Shown: positions 43,477 to 52,712, counted from the stretch's first letter. The stretch: 64,000 nucleotides of DNA from an uncultured Collinsella sp. (GCA_900541015.1 UQIB01000005.1:16064-80063), one strand, 5' to 3'. A program made the numbers and translations. Notes: generated by a model from the letters alone, not told the origin.

Positions 43477-44178
43477 CTACAGCCCGCGAATGCGCACGGC
43501 CTCGGGCGGAAACTCCTGCTCGCCGGCGTCGTTCTTAATGGTCGCGCGACCCCAGATGTCCAGGCCCGCAAACACACCGACCGCAAGCGGCAAGCCGTTG
43601 GGCGACACCGCCGCAACTTGGCGGCCCAGCAGCGGCACCATGTCGAAGTACTCGCCCAGCACCGGGGCCAGCGGGCCGGCAGCGCCCTGTGGCGTGTTGG
43701 CGGCAACCGCCCAGGCGTCAACGCGGGTCAGCACGGCGGCGGCCAATGCCTCGACCAGCACCTCGTCAGCCACATCCACGCCAAGCTCGCCTAGCGCCGC
43801 ACGCTCAACATCAACCGTCACCGCGGCAAACATGCCCGCAGCACCGGCACCACCGTTGACGGCGACGCGCGCGAGCGACGTCTCAAACGCAGGAGCGCCG
43901 CACACGATGTCACTCGGCCACTGGATGCCCACCTTGCCGGCAAGCCCCAGACCCGGCGTTGCGGCCGTGCCCGCGAGCGCGTCCATCATGCCCATTGCGG
44001 CCACAAACGGCAGGCCGTGGAAGGCGTGCATGTTCACATCGGGGCGCACGACCAGCGAAAACGTCAGCGATGCATCGCCCGCACTCCACGCGCACCAGTC
44101 CGCAGACATGCCCTCGCGGCCCGCGTCACGCGCCGCGTCGAGCTCGGTACCGGCGGTAACAGCATTCATCTCGATCAT
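43477..44178 (-). CDS. Biotin-protein-ligase-like protein
   Basis: A 233-residue protein with the class I biotin ligase catalytic fold but no N-terminal DNA-binding domain. KVGIQWPSDIV matches the KWPNDI block, and VNGGAGAAG-type and GVFAGLDIWGRATI segments match the C-terminal barrel. The normally invariant GRGRRG biotinyl-AMP loop is degenerate (DAGREGMSADW), so activity is uncertain. A normal ligase would attach biotin to acetyl-CoA or pyruvate carboxylase. Its start codon directly follows the stop of the folate gene. Confidence 0.65.
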   Translation of the reverse strand: MIEMNAVTAGTELDAARDAGREGMSADWCAWSAGDASLTFSLVVRPDVNMHAFHGLPFVAAMGMMDALAGTAATPGLGLAGKVGIQWPSDIVCGAPAFETSLARVAVNGGAGAAGMFAAVTVDVERAALGELGVDVADEVLVEALAAAVLTRVDAWAVAANTPQGAAGPLAPVLGEYFDMVPLLGRQVAAVSPNGLPLAVGVFAGLDIWGRATIKNDAGEQEFPPEAVRIRGL

Positions 44179-45906
44179 CTACATACGCCCCAATTCGCCC
44201 ACGATATGGCCTACGCGATCCTCGGGCTCCTTGACCTCGACGCCGTTGTAGCGGAAGAACCGCGCCGGGTCGTGCATCAGGTCCTCGAGCGGCACCAGCA
44301 CAAAGTCGCGCTCGCCAATCAGCGGATGCGGCAGACGCAGCTTCTTGCCGCCGTGGGTCTCGCCGTCCATCCACAGCAGGTCCAAGTCGATGGTGCGCGG
44401 GCCGTTTGCCTTGGCCTTTTTGGAGCGGTCTCGGCCCAGCTCGGCCTCAATCTTCATAAGCTCGTCGAGCAGCACCAGCGGCGCCAGCTCGGTCTTGATC
44501 TCGATGACGGCGTTGGCAAACGCGTCCTGGCGCGTCTCGTAGGCCGGCTCGCTCTCGTAGATGCGCGAGCAGTTGGACACGCAGGTGAGCGGAATCTCGG
44601 CAATCATGTTGCGCGCGGCGCGGATGTTGTCGCAACGATGCCCCAGGTTGGAACCCACGGCCACAAACGCACGGCGCGGTTGCGGCTCGGCGACAGCCCA
44701 GTAACCGTTCAGGAACTGCGCAAAGCCAGCGACGTCGTGCACGCGCACGATGTTGGCGCCGGCCTGGATGGCGCCCAGGCACACACCAAACGTGGCGGCA
44801 TCGCGCGCGGCGGCCTGGGTCACGCCCGAGACGGCGCCCACAAAGCGCTTGCGCGACACGGCGCACATGAGCGGATAGCCCAGCGACGCCATCTTGGCGG
44901 TCTCGCGCTGGATGACGATGTCTTCGTTGGCCGTCTTGCCAAAGCCCGAGCCGGGATCGATGCAGATACGGTCGCGCGACACGCCGGCATGGATGAGCGT
45001 GCGGGCCTGATCGGACAGAAAGCCCATGACGCGGCGCATGATGGGTGCAGAATCGGGCAGGGTAAAGCGGCGGAGCTGCGAAGTGGGCACATAGGCTTCC
45101 TCACGGCGGGCACTGCGGCGCATCATGGCGGCCAGGTGATCGCTGGGCTCTGGTGCGGCTTCGGCAGCTGCGGGCACGGTCTCGGGCGCAGCGGCGGCAG
45201 GGGCAGCCTGCTCGGCAGCCGGCTTCTCTGACTCGGACTCGGGCGCGGGCTCCGATTCGCCAAGCGGCAGCGAGGGCTGTACCACACCGCCCGGAAGCTT
45301 GGCTTCAACCTTGGGCTCGCCCAGCAACTTGCCGCGACGGCGACGGGCCGGCTTCTCGGCCTCGCGCGCGGCCTCGACAGCCGCTTCGCGTGCCTTCTCG
45401 GCAACAAACGCCGCAGCCGAGGTATCGAGCTGCACCGTCGCGTGCGTGCGTGCGGGTGCGGCGACCTCGCCGGCGTGCATTACGATAACGCCGCAGGTGC
45501 TTGTCTTAACGAACTCAACCATCTTGGGATCGGTGAAGCCCGTCACGTCGTTGACAATCGAAGCACCGCAGCGCACTGCCGCCTTGGCAACCGCCACATG
45601 ACGCGTATCGATCGAGACGATGGCGCCCTCTTTGGCGAGCGCGCGCACGACGGGCAGCACGCGACGCGCCTCCTCGTCGGGGTTGACCGGGGTAAAGCCA
45701 GGACGCGTGGACTCGCCGCCCACGTCGATGATGTCGGCGCCGGCATCGAGCATCGCCAGGCCGTACTCGATAGCGGCATCCTGGTCAAAGTGCTCACCGC
45801 CGTCGCTCATCGAATCGGGCGTCACGTTGAGGACGCCCATGATACGCGGACGGTCAAAGCTGAGCTCGTACTTTCCGCACCGCCATGTCTTGCTGTCGTT
45901 CGCCAT
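44179..45906 (-). CDS. Dihydropteroate synthase-HPPK fusion (FolP-FolK) with large insertion
   Basis: A 575-residue bifunctional folate enzyme. Residues 1 to about 390 are dihydropteroate synthase (MGVLNVTPDSMSDGG, DVGGESTRPG, SIVNDVTG, IDPGSGFGKT). Residues from about 395 are 6-hydroxymethyl-dihydropterin pyrophosphokinase (AFVAVGSNLGHR, GPRTIDLDLL, PHPLIGERDFVL). The order is the reverse of the pathway but known in fusions. About 125 extra residues, rich in Ala/Glu/Pro, interrupt the synthase between VMHAGEV and the DPG motif. ATG 45906 is 6 nt from AGGAGG; the ATG at 45912 abuts it. Confidence 0.9.
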   Translation of the reverse strand: MANDSKTWRCGKYELSFDRPRIMGVLNVTPDSMSDGGEHFDQDAAIEYGLAMLDAGADIIDVGGESTRPGFTPVNPDEEARRVLPVVRALAKEGAIVSIDTRHVAVAKAAVRCGASIVNDVTGFTDPKMVEFVKTSTCGVIVMHAGEVAAPARTHATVQLDTSAAAFVAEKAREAAVEAAREAEKPARRRRGKLLGEPKVEAKLPGGVVQPSLPLGESEPAPESESEKPAAEQAAPAAAAPETVPAAAEAAPEPSDHLAAMMRRSARREEAYVPTSQLRRFTLPDSAPIMRRVMGFLSDQARTLIHAGVSRDRICIDPGSGFGKTANEDIVIQRETAKMASLGYPLMCAVSRKRFVGAVSGVTQAAARDAATFGVCLGAIQAGANIVRVHDVAGFAQFLNGYWAVAEPQPRRAFVAVGSNLGHRCDNIRAARNMIAEIPLTCVSNCSRIYESEPAYETRQDAFANAVIEIKTELAPLVLLDELMKIEAELGRDRSKKAKANGPRTIDLDLLWMDGETHGGKKLRLPHPLIGERDFVLVPLEDLMHDPARFFRYNGVEVKEPEDRVGHIVGELGRM

Positions 45907-46000
45907 GAACATCCTCCTAAAATGCCCACGTCGCCGCGCTCGGGCACAGGCGGCGGGGTCGCTTTGCAATCAGTCTTTCTATTGTATCCGCGCGCGCGGG

Positions 46001-46753
46001 CTAGAATGCAAACGCGGCCGCGATGTCGCAAGAAATCAGCAGGTCGGCATTTGCATCCTGATCGGTGGGTGCCAAATTGCAAATGGCCAGCGCATCGCCA
46101 GTAAAGTAACGCGTGAGGCCCGCCGCCGGATACACCACGAGCGAGGTCCCGCCCACGACAAGGGCGTCGGATGCGGCGATGGCAGCAACGGCGCCGGTAA
46201 GCACACGCTCATCGAGCGGTTCTTCGTAGAGGACCACATCGGGCTTGATGCGACCGCCGCACGTAGGGCACACGGGCACGCCCGCGGCATCCTCGTGCTC
46301 GCGCGCGCAAATCCATTCGGCGCTGTAGACCGCGCCGCACGTCTGGCAGATATTGCGGTGGACCGAGCCATGCAGCTCAAACACGTGCCGTGAACCAGCC
46401 GCCTGATGCAGGCCATCGATGTTTTGAGTCACCACGGCGGCAAGCTTGCCGGCGCGCTCCAGCTCCGCCAGCTTGGCGTGGCAGTGGTTGGGCTTGGCGC
46501 CCAGCGCGATCATCTTGGTCCGGTAGAAGTCGAAAAACTCCGCCGGATGCGCCTCGTAGAAGCTGTGCGAGAGCATAGTCTCGGGCGGATAGGAAAACCG
46601 CTGGTGATACAGACCGTCCACGCTGCGGAAATCGGGAATGCCGCTTGCCGTGGAAACGCCCGCGCCGCCAAAGAAGACCACGTGGCTATGGGTTTCGAAC
46701 AGCTCCGCCAGCGCGGCGGAGGCCTGTTTGGGGTCCGATATTGCCTGCGTCAT
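46001..46753 (-). CDS. cobB: NAD-dependent protein deacylase, sirtuin (CobB-like)
   Basis: A 250-residue sirtuin that removes acyl groups from lysines using NAD+. Rossmann-fold motifs GAGVSTASGIPDFRS and TQNIDGLH are intact, the catalytic His is in FELHGS, and a zinc ribbon has CQTC and CPTC. GGTSLVVYPAA and CNLAPTDQDANADL close the NAD site. The length is normal. It has no visible terminator of its own before the folate gene, 94 bp downstream. Confidence 0.93.
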   Translation of the reverse strand: MTQAISDPKQASAALAELFETHSHVVFFGGAGVSTASGIPDFRSVDGLYHQRFSYPPETMLSHSFYEAHPAEFFDFYRTKMIALGAKPNHCHAKLAELERAGKLAAVVTQNIDGLHQAAGSRHVFELHGSVHRNICQTCGAVYSAEWICAREHEDAAGVPVCPTCGGRIKPDVVLYEEPLDERVLTGAVAAIAASDALVVGGTSLVVYPAAGLTRYFTGDALAICNLAPTDQDANADLLISCDIAAAFAF

Positions 46754-46866
46754 ATATGTCCTCCGTCCGTGTCTCCGGGACGGCGGCGATCGCGCTATCG
46801 CTCGCGGACTCCGCCCCGCCCCTGTTGCGCTAATCTTAAGCCTGCCAACCCCGTCGAAAGGACACC

Positions 46867-47685
46867 ATGTCTCAGACTTACACGTTCGCCTCGTGGAACG
46901 TCAACGGCCTGCGCGCCGTGCTCAAAAAAGACCCGAGCTTTATCCAGATCGCACAGGAGCTCAATGTCGATATCCTGGCGCTGCAAGAGACCAAGCTGCA
47001 GGAGGGCCAGGTCGATATCGATCTGCCCGGCTATCACCAAACCTGGAGCTACGCCCAGCGCAAGGGCTACGCGGGCACCGCGGTCTTTAGCCGCCAGGAG
47101 CCGCAGCGCGTGCTGCGCGCCGACGCGCTGCTGCCCTACGCCGGCGAGGGCGAGGCGGCCGAGCTCGTCGCCCAAGCCGCAACCGAGGGCCGCGTCTGCG
47201 CGCTGGAGTTCGACAAGTTTTGGTTCGTGGACGTCTATACGCCCAACGCCCAAAACGAGCTCGCGCGCATCGATGTACGCATGGCCTGGGACGATGCCTA
47301 TCGCGGCTTTTTGAGCACGCTTGAGCGCGAGACCGGAAAGCCCGTCGTAACCTGCGGCGACTTTAACGTGGCACACGAGGAGATCGACCTTAAGAACCCC
47401 AAGTCCAACCGCGGCAACGCAGGCTTTTCGGACGAGGAACGCGGCAAGTTTACCGAGCTGCTCGACGCCGGTTTTACCGACACCTGGCGCGCGGCCAATC
47501 CGGACGTCGAGGGCGTCTACAGCTGGTGGAGCTACCGCTTTAATGCCCGCAAGAACAACGCAGGCTGGCGCATCGACTACTTCCTGGTAAGCGACGCAAT
47601 CGCCGACAACGTACGCGACACCGGCATCCGCGGCGACATCTTTGGCAGCGACCACTGCCCCGTTACCCTCACGCTAGAGCTCTAG
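46867..47685 (+). CDS. xth: Exodeoxyribonuclease III / AP endonuclease
   Basis: A 272-residue EEP-family nuclease acting in base-excision repair at abasic sites. ASWNVNGLRAVL, the metal-binding Glu in LALQETKLQ, VDVYTPNAQ, CGDFNVAHEEIDL, WRIDYFL and the terminal GSDHCPV (catalytic His) are all present in order. The length is normal. The start is supported by GAAAGGA upstream. It is divergent from the sirtuin gene. Confidence 0.95.
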   Translation: MSQTYTFASWNVNGLRAVLKKDPSFIQIAQELNVDILALQETKLQEGQVDIDLPGYHQTWSYAQRKGYAGTAVFSRQEPQRVLRADALLPYAGEGEAAELVAQAATEGRVCALEFDKFWFVDVYTPNAQNELARIDVRMAWDDAYRGFLSTLERETGKPVVTCGDFNVAHEEIDLKNPKSNRGNAGFSDEERGKFTELLDAGFTDTWRAANPDVEGVYSWWSYRFNARKNNAGWRIDYFLVSDAIADNVRDTGIRGDIFGSDHCPVTLTLEL

Positions 47686-47700
47686 CGCCAAGTAATTCCT

Positions 47701-47813
47701 GGGGGACAGAGGAAAACAGATCATGTGACCCCTCTCCCCCTATAAGTTGCGGTGGAATAGTTTCCTGTTTGGGCAGCAAATAGCCAAAAACGAGAACTAT
47801 TCCACCGCAAGTT
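47701..47813. repeat. Two adjacent hairpins between xth and the ECF operon
   Basis: GGGGGACAGAGG pairs with CCCCTCTCCCCC (47701-47740), and AAGTTGCGGTGGAATAGTT is inverted at 47795-47813 with one mismatch, making a 70-bp element (47744-47813). They lie between convergent genes; the first carries the GGGGACAGAGGAAAAC core. Confidence 0.55.
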
Positions 47814-47834
47814 CGTGAGGGAACGCGAAATGCC

Positions 47835-48548
47835 CTACAGTCCGTATTTCACGACGACACGGTTAATGCGACGGCACCAAGGCTTGTACAAGGCGGCCAA
47901 GAACACGCAGGTCGCGAGGCCGTGCGTGATATCGAACGGCACCGCCGTAGCAAGACGCGCTACGGCGCCTGCCCAGGTGAGCGGCTGCACAAAACCGATG
48001 ATGTCATACGCGTTGATCACGACGCCATACAGCAAGCCCGAGGCAAAGCCATACGCCAACAGCGCCGGCATTCGCACGGTTCCATCGGCACGGTCAAACG
48101 CGCCCGCATGCGCCAGTGCGCCACCGATATAGCCCACCAGACCCCAGGCATACATCTGCCACGGCGTCCACATGCCCTGTCCAAAAAAGAAATTACTGGT
48201 CAGCGCTGCCAACGCGCCGACCATGAAGCCGTTGCGTCGGCCCAACGTCGCCCCCGCGATAATAGCGATGGCGCTCACGGGTTTAAAGTCGGGAATGGGG
48301 CCGAACAAGATGCGGCCCGCCGCGGCCAACGCCGCCAGAACCAGCGTTGGCACAATCTGGCGCAAGCCCGGGCGCGACGCCTCGTAGCCCGCAAAAAACA
48401 GTGCAAGCACGAGCGCCACCACGACAAGCATGGCAAGCGCCGCCTGCTCAATGCCCGCCAGCAACGCCGCAGTCATCACTGCCGGCACCGCCAGGAGCAG
48501 CGGGATCTCCATTTTTGTGAGTAGGCGCGAGGCGCGATGATCCGTCAT
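47835..48548 (-). CDS. ECF transporter substrate-binding membrane subunit (S component)
   Basis: A protein of about 237 residues with six TMs. A central region, DFKPVSAIAIIAGATLGRR followed by GALAALTSNFFFGQG and TPWQMYAWGLVGYIGG, is typical of ECF S components of the cobalamin/queuosine/riboflavin type. It captures a vitamin or related micronutrient and hands it to the EcfT/EcfA module encoded upstream. The substrate cannot be assigned from sequence alone. ATG 48548 lies just after the ATPase stop at 48553. Confidence 0.82.
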   Translation of the reverse strand: MTDHRASRLLTKMEIPLLLAVPAVMTAALLAGIEQAALAMLVVVALVLALFFAGYEASRPGLRQIVPTLVLAALAAAGRILFGPIPDFKPVSAIAIIAGATLGRRNGFMVGALAALTSNFFFGQGMWTPWQMYAWGLVGYIGGALAHAGAFDRADGTVRMPALLAYGFASGLLYGVVINAYDIIGFVQPLTWAGAVARLATAVPFDITHGLATCVFLAALYKPWCRRINRVVVKYGL

Positions 48549-48552
48549 CGCA

Positions 48553-50196
48553 TCACGCCCTGTAGAACACGTTGTCGGCAAAGAAATCTGCCGGAGGCTC
48601 CATGCAGGCGATCTCGCCGTCGAACATCATGGCGACATCGTCGGACACCTGCTCGGCAAAGTCTAGGTCGTGCGTGGCAATGACAACGGTGCCGCCAGCC
48701 TGCGCATGCTCGCGCAGGGCTCGGGCGATAATGCAGCGACTTGCCAGGTCAAGGCCCTTGGTGGGCTCATCAAGCAGCAGCAGCTCCGGACCAATCAATA
48801 GCAGCTTTGCCAACGCAAGCAGCTGGCGCTGACCGCCCGAAAGATCGTACGGGTGACGCGCCTCCAAGCCCGCCAGACCCAGGCGCGCTGTCTGCTCCTG
48901 TGCTGCGGCCTCGTCGTATCCGCAGGTCGAAGCCCATTCCATCAGCTCGTCGCGCACCGTTTCGGCGACCAGCAATGCCTTGGGGTTCTGTGGCAGCAGC
49001 GCCGCCGAAGCCGTCCCACGCACCATGCGGCCACGCTGCAGCTTAGCCGTCTTGGCCAGCACCGAGAGCATCGTCGACTTGCCGCAGCCGTTTCCGCCCA
49101 CGACCGCATGCACCGCGCCGGCCGAAAACGTCACATCGAGCCCGCGCAGCACCCAACCGCCCACGCGATCGTAGCGAAACCAGCCTTCCGACAGGGTGGT
49201 AGCCGACCCGCCGTGCATTTTTTGGAGTATTCTGCTTCCATCCGTGCGCGGGAAGGCTTCCGAGCCGTTCTCGAACGACGTTTGCGCCACAAATTCGGAC
49301 GATTTGTCCAATTCCGAACTTTTTTTCGCGCTCGATACGTCCCCGGGCGGCTCCAGAGAGCCCAAATTGTCCTCACGCCTGCTGAATACTCCGTTTTTTG
49401 CACATCGGATGGCACCCCACCCCAACATGTCATCGGAAAACAGCGATTCTCGGCGTCCCAAAGAAGCCATATCCGCCACTTCGCGCACGCGACCGCCCTC
49501 AATCCGGTACGCACGCGTCGCATACTCGAGCATCGGCCGCGGTTGATGCGTAGCCACAACAACCGTGCAGCCCAGCTCACGGTTCACGCGAAACAGCGCG
49601 TGCAGAAAATTCTTCTCGGCAACGGGATCGAGCTGAGACGTGGGCTCGTCGAGTAACAGCACACGCGGACGCAGCGCCAGGACGGCGGCAAGCGACAGCA
49701 GCTGCTTGCGGCCACCCGAAAGCGTATCGGTATCGCGATGAAGCCAGTCCTCCAGACCAAAGAAATAGCTGGTCTCGGCAACACGGCGGCGCATCTCGTC
49801 GCGCGACGCACCCAGATTCTCTAGCCCAAACGCCATCTCGTGCCACACGGTCTCGCACACAATCTGGTTCTCGGGATCCTGGAACACGTAGCCCACGCGC
49901 TCCGCAGACGCGCGCACGTCCATGTCGGCAACGTTCTCGCCCAGCACGAGCAGTTCGCCAGCGCGCTCGCCCGCCGGAGCAATCTCGGGCTTGAGCAGCG
50001 ACAGCAGCGTCGACTTACCCGATCCGGTACCGCCAACAAGCAGCGCAAATGCACCTTGGGGAACAGACCAGTCGAGCCCCTCGAGCACCGCAGCATCAGC
50101 CCCGGGGTAGGCAAAGCTCAGGCTCCGCACCTCAATCGCCGGCATATCCGAGCCGCGCGCCGCGCGTGAGGCCGGGCCCCTATCCAACCGAGTCAT
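48553..50196 (-). CDS. Duplicated ECF ATPase (EcfA-EcfA' fusion) with repeat-derived linker
   Basis: A 547-residue protein with two ABC ATPase domains that energise the ECF transporter. Domain 1 has GGTGSGKST, a Q-loop YVFQDPENQIV, LSGGRKQL and LLLDEPTSQLD. Domain 2 has GGNGCGKST, LLPQNPKALL, LSGGQRQL and LLLDEPTKGLD. Between them (about residues 255-345) lies a linker of which about 64 residues are encoded by a 191-bp inverted-repeat element at 49213-49403. The ATG at 50196 overlaps the ecfT stop (TGATG); MPAIEV at 50145 is an alternative start. Confidence 0.9.
   Translation of the reverse strand: MTRLDRGPASRAARGSDMPAIEVRSLSFAYPGADAAVLEGLDWSVPQGAFALLVGGTGSGKSTLLSLLKPEIAPAGERAGELLVLGENVADMDVRASAERVGYVFQDPENQIVCETVWHEMAFGLENLGASRDEMRRRVAETSYFFGLEDWLHRDTDTLSGGRKQLLSLAAVLALRPRVLLLDEPTSQLDPVAEKNFLHALFRVNRELGCTVVVATHQPRPMLEYATRAYRIEGGRVREVADMASLGRRESLFSDDMLGWGAIRCAKNGVFSRREDNLGSLEPPGDVSSAKKSSELDKSSEFVAQTSFENGSEAFPRTDGSRILQKMHGGSATTLSEGWFRYDRVGGWVLRGLDVTFSAGAVHAVVGGNGCGKSTMLSVLAKTAKLQRGRMVRGTASAALLPQNPKALLVAETVRDELMEWASTCGYDEAAAQEQTARLGLAGLEARHPYDLSGGQRQLLALAKLLLIGPELLLLDEPTKGLDLASRCIIARALREHAQAGGTVVIATHDLDFAEQVSDDVAMMFDGEIACMEPPADFFADNVFYRA
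49213..49403. repeat. 191-bp inverted-repeat element inside the ecfA coding region
   Basis: GTGCA followed by GGAGTATTCTGC at 49213-49235 is inverted as GC(T)GAATACTCC...TGCAC at 49381-49403. The interior carries ACAAATTCGG/CCGAATTTGT-like palindromic pieces. The element is read through in frame as the linker of the double ATPase. Its end sequence resembles that of the element at 12585-12716 (TTTTnGGA-GTAT). Confidence 0.55.
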
Positions 50197-51089
50197 CAGC
50201 CGAACCTCTTCTCATCGATCGCATGCAACACACAGGGCAGCACCATCCAAGCAGCATACACGGCATAGCCCAGCCACGGCGCAGGCACCGAAAGCTGCGG
50301 GTAAAACGAATACTGCGTCGTCGCGGCCCACGCCACTGCCGCCGCGGCCACGCCAAACAGCGCAAGCCCAACCAGCGCGGCAGCGTCGCTGCGCCCCAGC
50401 CGATACCGCGTGTACGTCGTGCGACGCGTCGCGGCACCCCACCCGCGCGAGCGCATGGCATCCGCGCGCTCAAGCGAATCTTCCATGCCCCAGCCCATCA
50501 GCACGCTCGACGCCCGCAGGTGCGATCGCACGGGATCGGTGGGCGCACGCCCCGGCACATCGATCGCGTCCTGCACCGCCAGCACCGTGCGGCCGCGGCG
50601 CAAAAACTGTGGGATAAGCCGCATGCACATCGAGATCATGAGCGCGATCACCGGCGCGGCGTTGCCCAACAGTGCGAGTACCTTGTCGTATTCGAGCATC
50701 GACGCCGCGGCCTCAAACCACAGCACGCTCGCCACAAACAGCCCACCCATGCACAAGCCATATACCATGCTTTCCAGATACACCGCGCGCACGCCGATGC
50801 GAAACAGCTCGGTCGAGCCCGATGCACTAAACAGAGGGTTGACCAGCGCGATAATCAAAATAACCGGCAGCTGCCAGCGAAGCGCCCCTAACGTGCGCGC
50901 AGCACCGCGCGTCGCAAGCCCGTACGCCAGCCCGCCCGCAAGCGACAGCGCAATCAGCACCGGTTGCATCGAGAACATGGTGAGCCCCAGCGTCAACGCT
51001 ATATAGAGTGCCGGCACAGCCGGATGCGACATCGAGAATGCCGCAACGGGCTCGGCGCCCGAGCCCTCTCGCATGTTGTCCATAGGCAT
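50196..51089 (-). CDS. ECF transporter transmembrane coupling subunit (EcfT)
   Basis: A 297-residue EcfT subunit: five TMs and two long coupling helices. The diagnostic motif near the C-terminal side reads AMRSRGWGAATRRT, corresponding to the A-x-x-x-RG-x-G coupling motif that docks in the ATPases. It starts the operon ecfT - ecfA fusion - S component, so the whole transporter is in one transcript. The short divergent gap to glmU (51090-51282) contains no other supported gene. Confidence 0.88.
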   Translation of the reverse strand: MPMDNMREGSGAEPVAAFSMSHPAVPALYIALTLGLTMFSMQPVLIALSLAGGLAYGLATRGAARTLGALRWQLPVILIIALVNPLFSASGSTELFRIGVRAVYLESMVYGLCMGGLFVASVLWFEAAASMLEYDKVLALLGNAAPVIALMISMCMRLIPQFLRRGRTVLAVQDAIDVPGRAPTDPVRSHLRASSVLMGWGMEDSLERADAMRSRGWGAATRRTTYTRYRLGRSDAAALVGLALFGVAAAAVAWAATTQYSFYPQLSVPAPWLGYAVYAAWMVLPCVLHAIDEKRFG

Positions 51090-51282
51090 CCCCGCCCTCC
51101 CGCCAAATCACCGACGCCGAAGCACTGCCGGCACCGCCCGCAAGCAGCGCAAACACCACGCCGGCGGCAGCGACATCGGCCGTCGCACACCAATCGCTAC
51201 GCGCTCATCATATGCCTGCGGTATCATATTGCGCCGTGTATCGTTTCCAAACACACGTCTCTATAACGTAACAGGAGATCAC

Positions 51283-52695
51283 ATGGACGCAACCGCAATT
51301 ATCCTCGCCGCCGGCGAGGGCACCCGCATGAAGTCGAACCACTGCAAGGTTTCGCACAAGATCCTGGGCAAGCCCATGGTTCAGTGGATCGTCGACGCCA
51401 CCATCAAGGCCGGCTGCAGCCGTGTCGTGGTCGTCATCGGCAGCCACGCCGACGAGATGCGCGCCCTTATCGACGGCGCCTACGCCAACAGCGCCACCAA
51501 GGTCGAGTGCGTCGAGCAGACCGAGCGCCTGGGCACCGGCCACGCCGTCAAGGTCGCGCTCGAGGCCTGCGGCATCACGCAAGGCCCCGTCGTCGTGCTC
51601 AACGGCGACCTGCCGCTCATCACCGCCGACACCGTCGCCAAGTTTGCGCAGACCGTCGCCACCGGCGAGCTCGCCTGCACCGTCATGACCATGACCCCGC
51701 CCGATCCTTTTGGCTACGGCCGCATCAAGCTGGGCGCCGACGGCCAGATCGAGCGCATCATCGAGCAGAAGGACTGCACGCCCGAGCAGGCCGCCACGCT
51801 GCTCGAGTGCAACGCCGGCTGCTACGCCTTCGACGGCGCGCAGCTCGCCGCGCACATTGACGAGATCGGCAACGACAACGCGCAGTCCGAGTACTATCTG
51901 CCCGACATGCTCGAGATCCTCAAGGGCCACGGCCAGGCAGTCTCCATCTTCCACTGCGATGACTACCGCGACGGCCTGGGCGTCAACAGCCGCATCCAGC
52001 TCGCGCAGCTCACCGCCATCGCGCGCGACCGCATCAACGAGCACTGGATGGCCGAGGGCGTTACCTTCATCGACCCCACGCAGGCCTGGATCGGCCCCGA
52101 CGCCACCATCGGCCGCGACACCGTCGTGTGGCCGCAGACGCACCTGATCGGCCACGTCACCGTGGGCGAGGAGTGCCAGCTCGGCCCCAACAGCCGTCTC
52201 ACCGACACCACCGTCGGCAGCGGCTGCATCATCGATGAGACCATCGCCATCGAGGCCGTCATCGAGAACGGCGTCGACTGCGGCCCGCGCGCCTACCTGC
52301 GCCCGGGCACCCACATGCTCGACGGATCCAAGGCCGGAACGCACGTGGAGATCAAGAAGTCCACGATCGGCGAGGGCTCCAAGGTGCCGCACCTGTCCTA
52401 CATCGGCGACACCACCATGGGCTCCGGCGTCAACGTGGGCGCGGGCTCCATCACCTGCAACTACGACGGCGTGCACAAGCACAAGACCGTCATCGGCAAG
52501 GACGCCTTCATCGGTTCCGACACCATGATGGTCGCGCCTGCCCAGATCGGCGACGGCGCGGTCGTGGCCGCCGGCTCCGTCATCACCGAGCCGGTCCCGG
52601 CCGACGCACTTGGCCTGGGTCGTGCCCGCCAGGTAAACATTGAGGGCTGGGCCGCCGATTACCGCCGCCGTCTGCACGAGGACGACGAGGTATAA
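51283..52695 (+). CDS. glmU: Bifunctional UDP-GlcNAc pyrophosphorylase / glucosamine-1-phosphate acetyltransferase
   Basis: A 470-residue enzyme making UDP-GlcNAc for peptidoglycan. The N-terminal uridylyltransferase has LAAGEGTRMKS, ERLGTGHAVK, NGDLPLI and NAGCYAFD. The C-terminal left-handed beta helix has hexapeptide repeats and the acetyltransferase block GAGSITCNYDGVHKHKT. ATG 51283 follows AGGAG. It is the first gene of the conserved glmU-prs-pth neighbourhood and ends in its own terminator. Confidence 0.96.
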   Translation: MDATAIILAAGEGTRMKSNHCKVSHKILGKPMVQWIVDATIKAGCSRVVVVIGSHADEMRALIDGAYANSATKVECVEQTERLGTGHAVKVALEACGITQGPVVVLNGDLPLITADTVAKFAQTVATGELACTVMTMTPPDPFGYGRIKLGADGQIERIIEQKDCTPEQAATLLECNAGCYAFDGAQLAAHIDEIGNDNAQSEYYLPDMLEILKGHGQAVSIFHCDDYRDGLGVNSRIQLAQLTAIARDRINEHWMAEGVTFIDPTQAWIGPDATIGRDTVVWPQTHLIGHVTVGEECQLGPNSRLTDTTVGSGCIIDETIAIEAVIENGVDCGPRAYLRPGTHMLDGSKAGTHVEIKKSTIGEGSKVPHLSYIGDTTMGSGVNVGAGSITCNYDGVHKHKTVIGKDAFIGSDTMMVAPAQIGDGAVVAAGSVITEPVPADALGLGRARQVNIEGWAADYRRRLHEDDEV

Positions 52696-52712
52696 CGTTT
52701 TACCAAGCATCT

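Noticed and set aside
50827..51159. Small extra gene at the start of the ECF operon
   Set aside because: A short stretch (VVFALLAGGAGSASASVIW-like) upstream of ecfT looks protein-like, but the frame then runs antisense-like through ecfT, and no start, ribosome site or family is visible.
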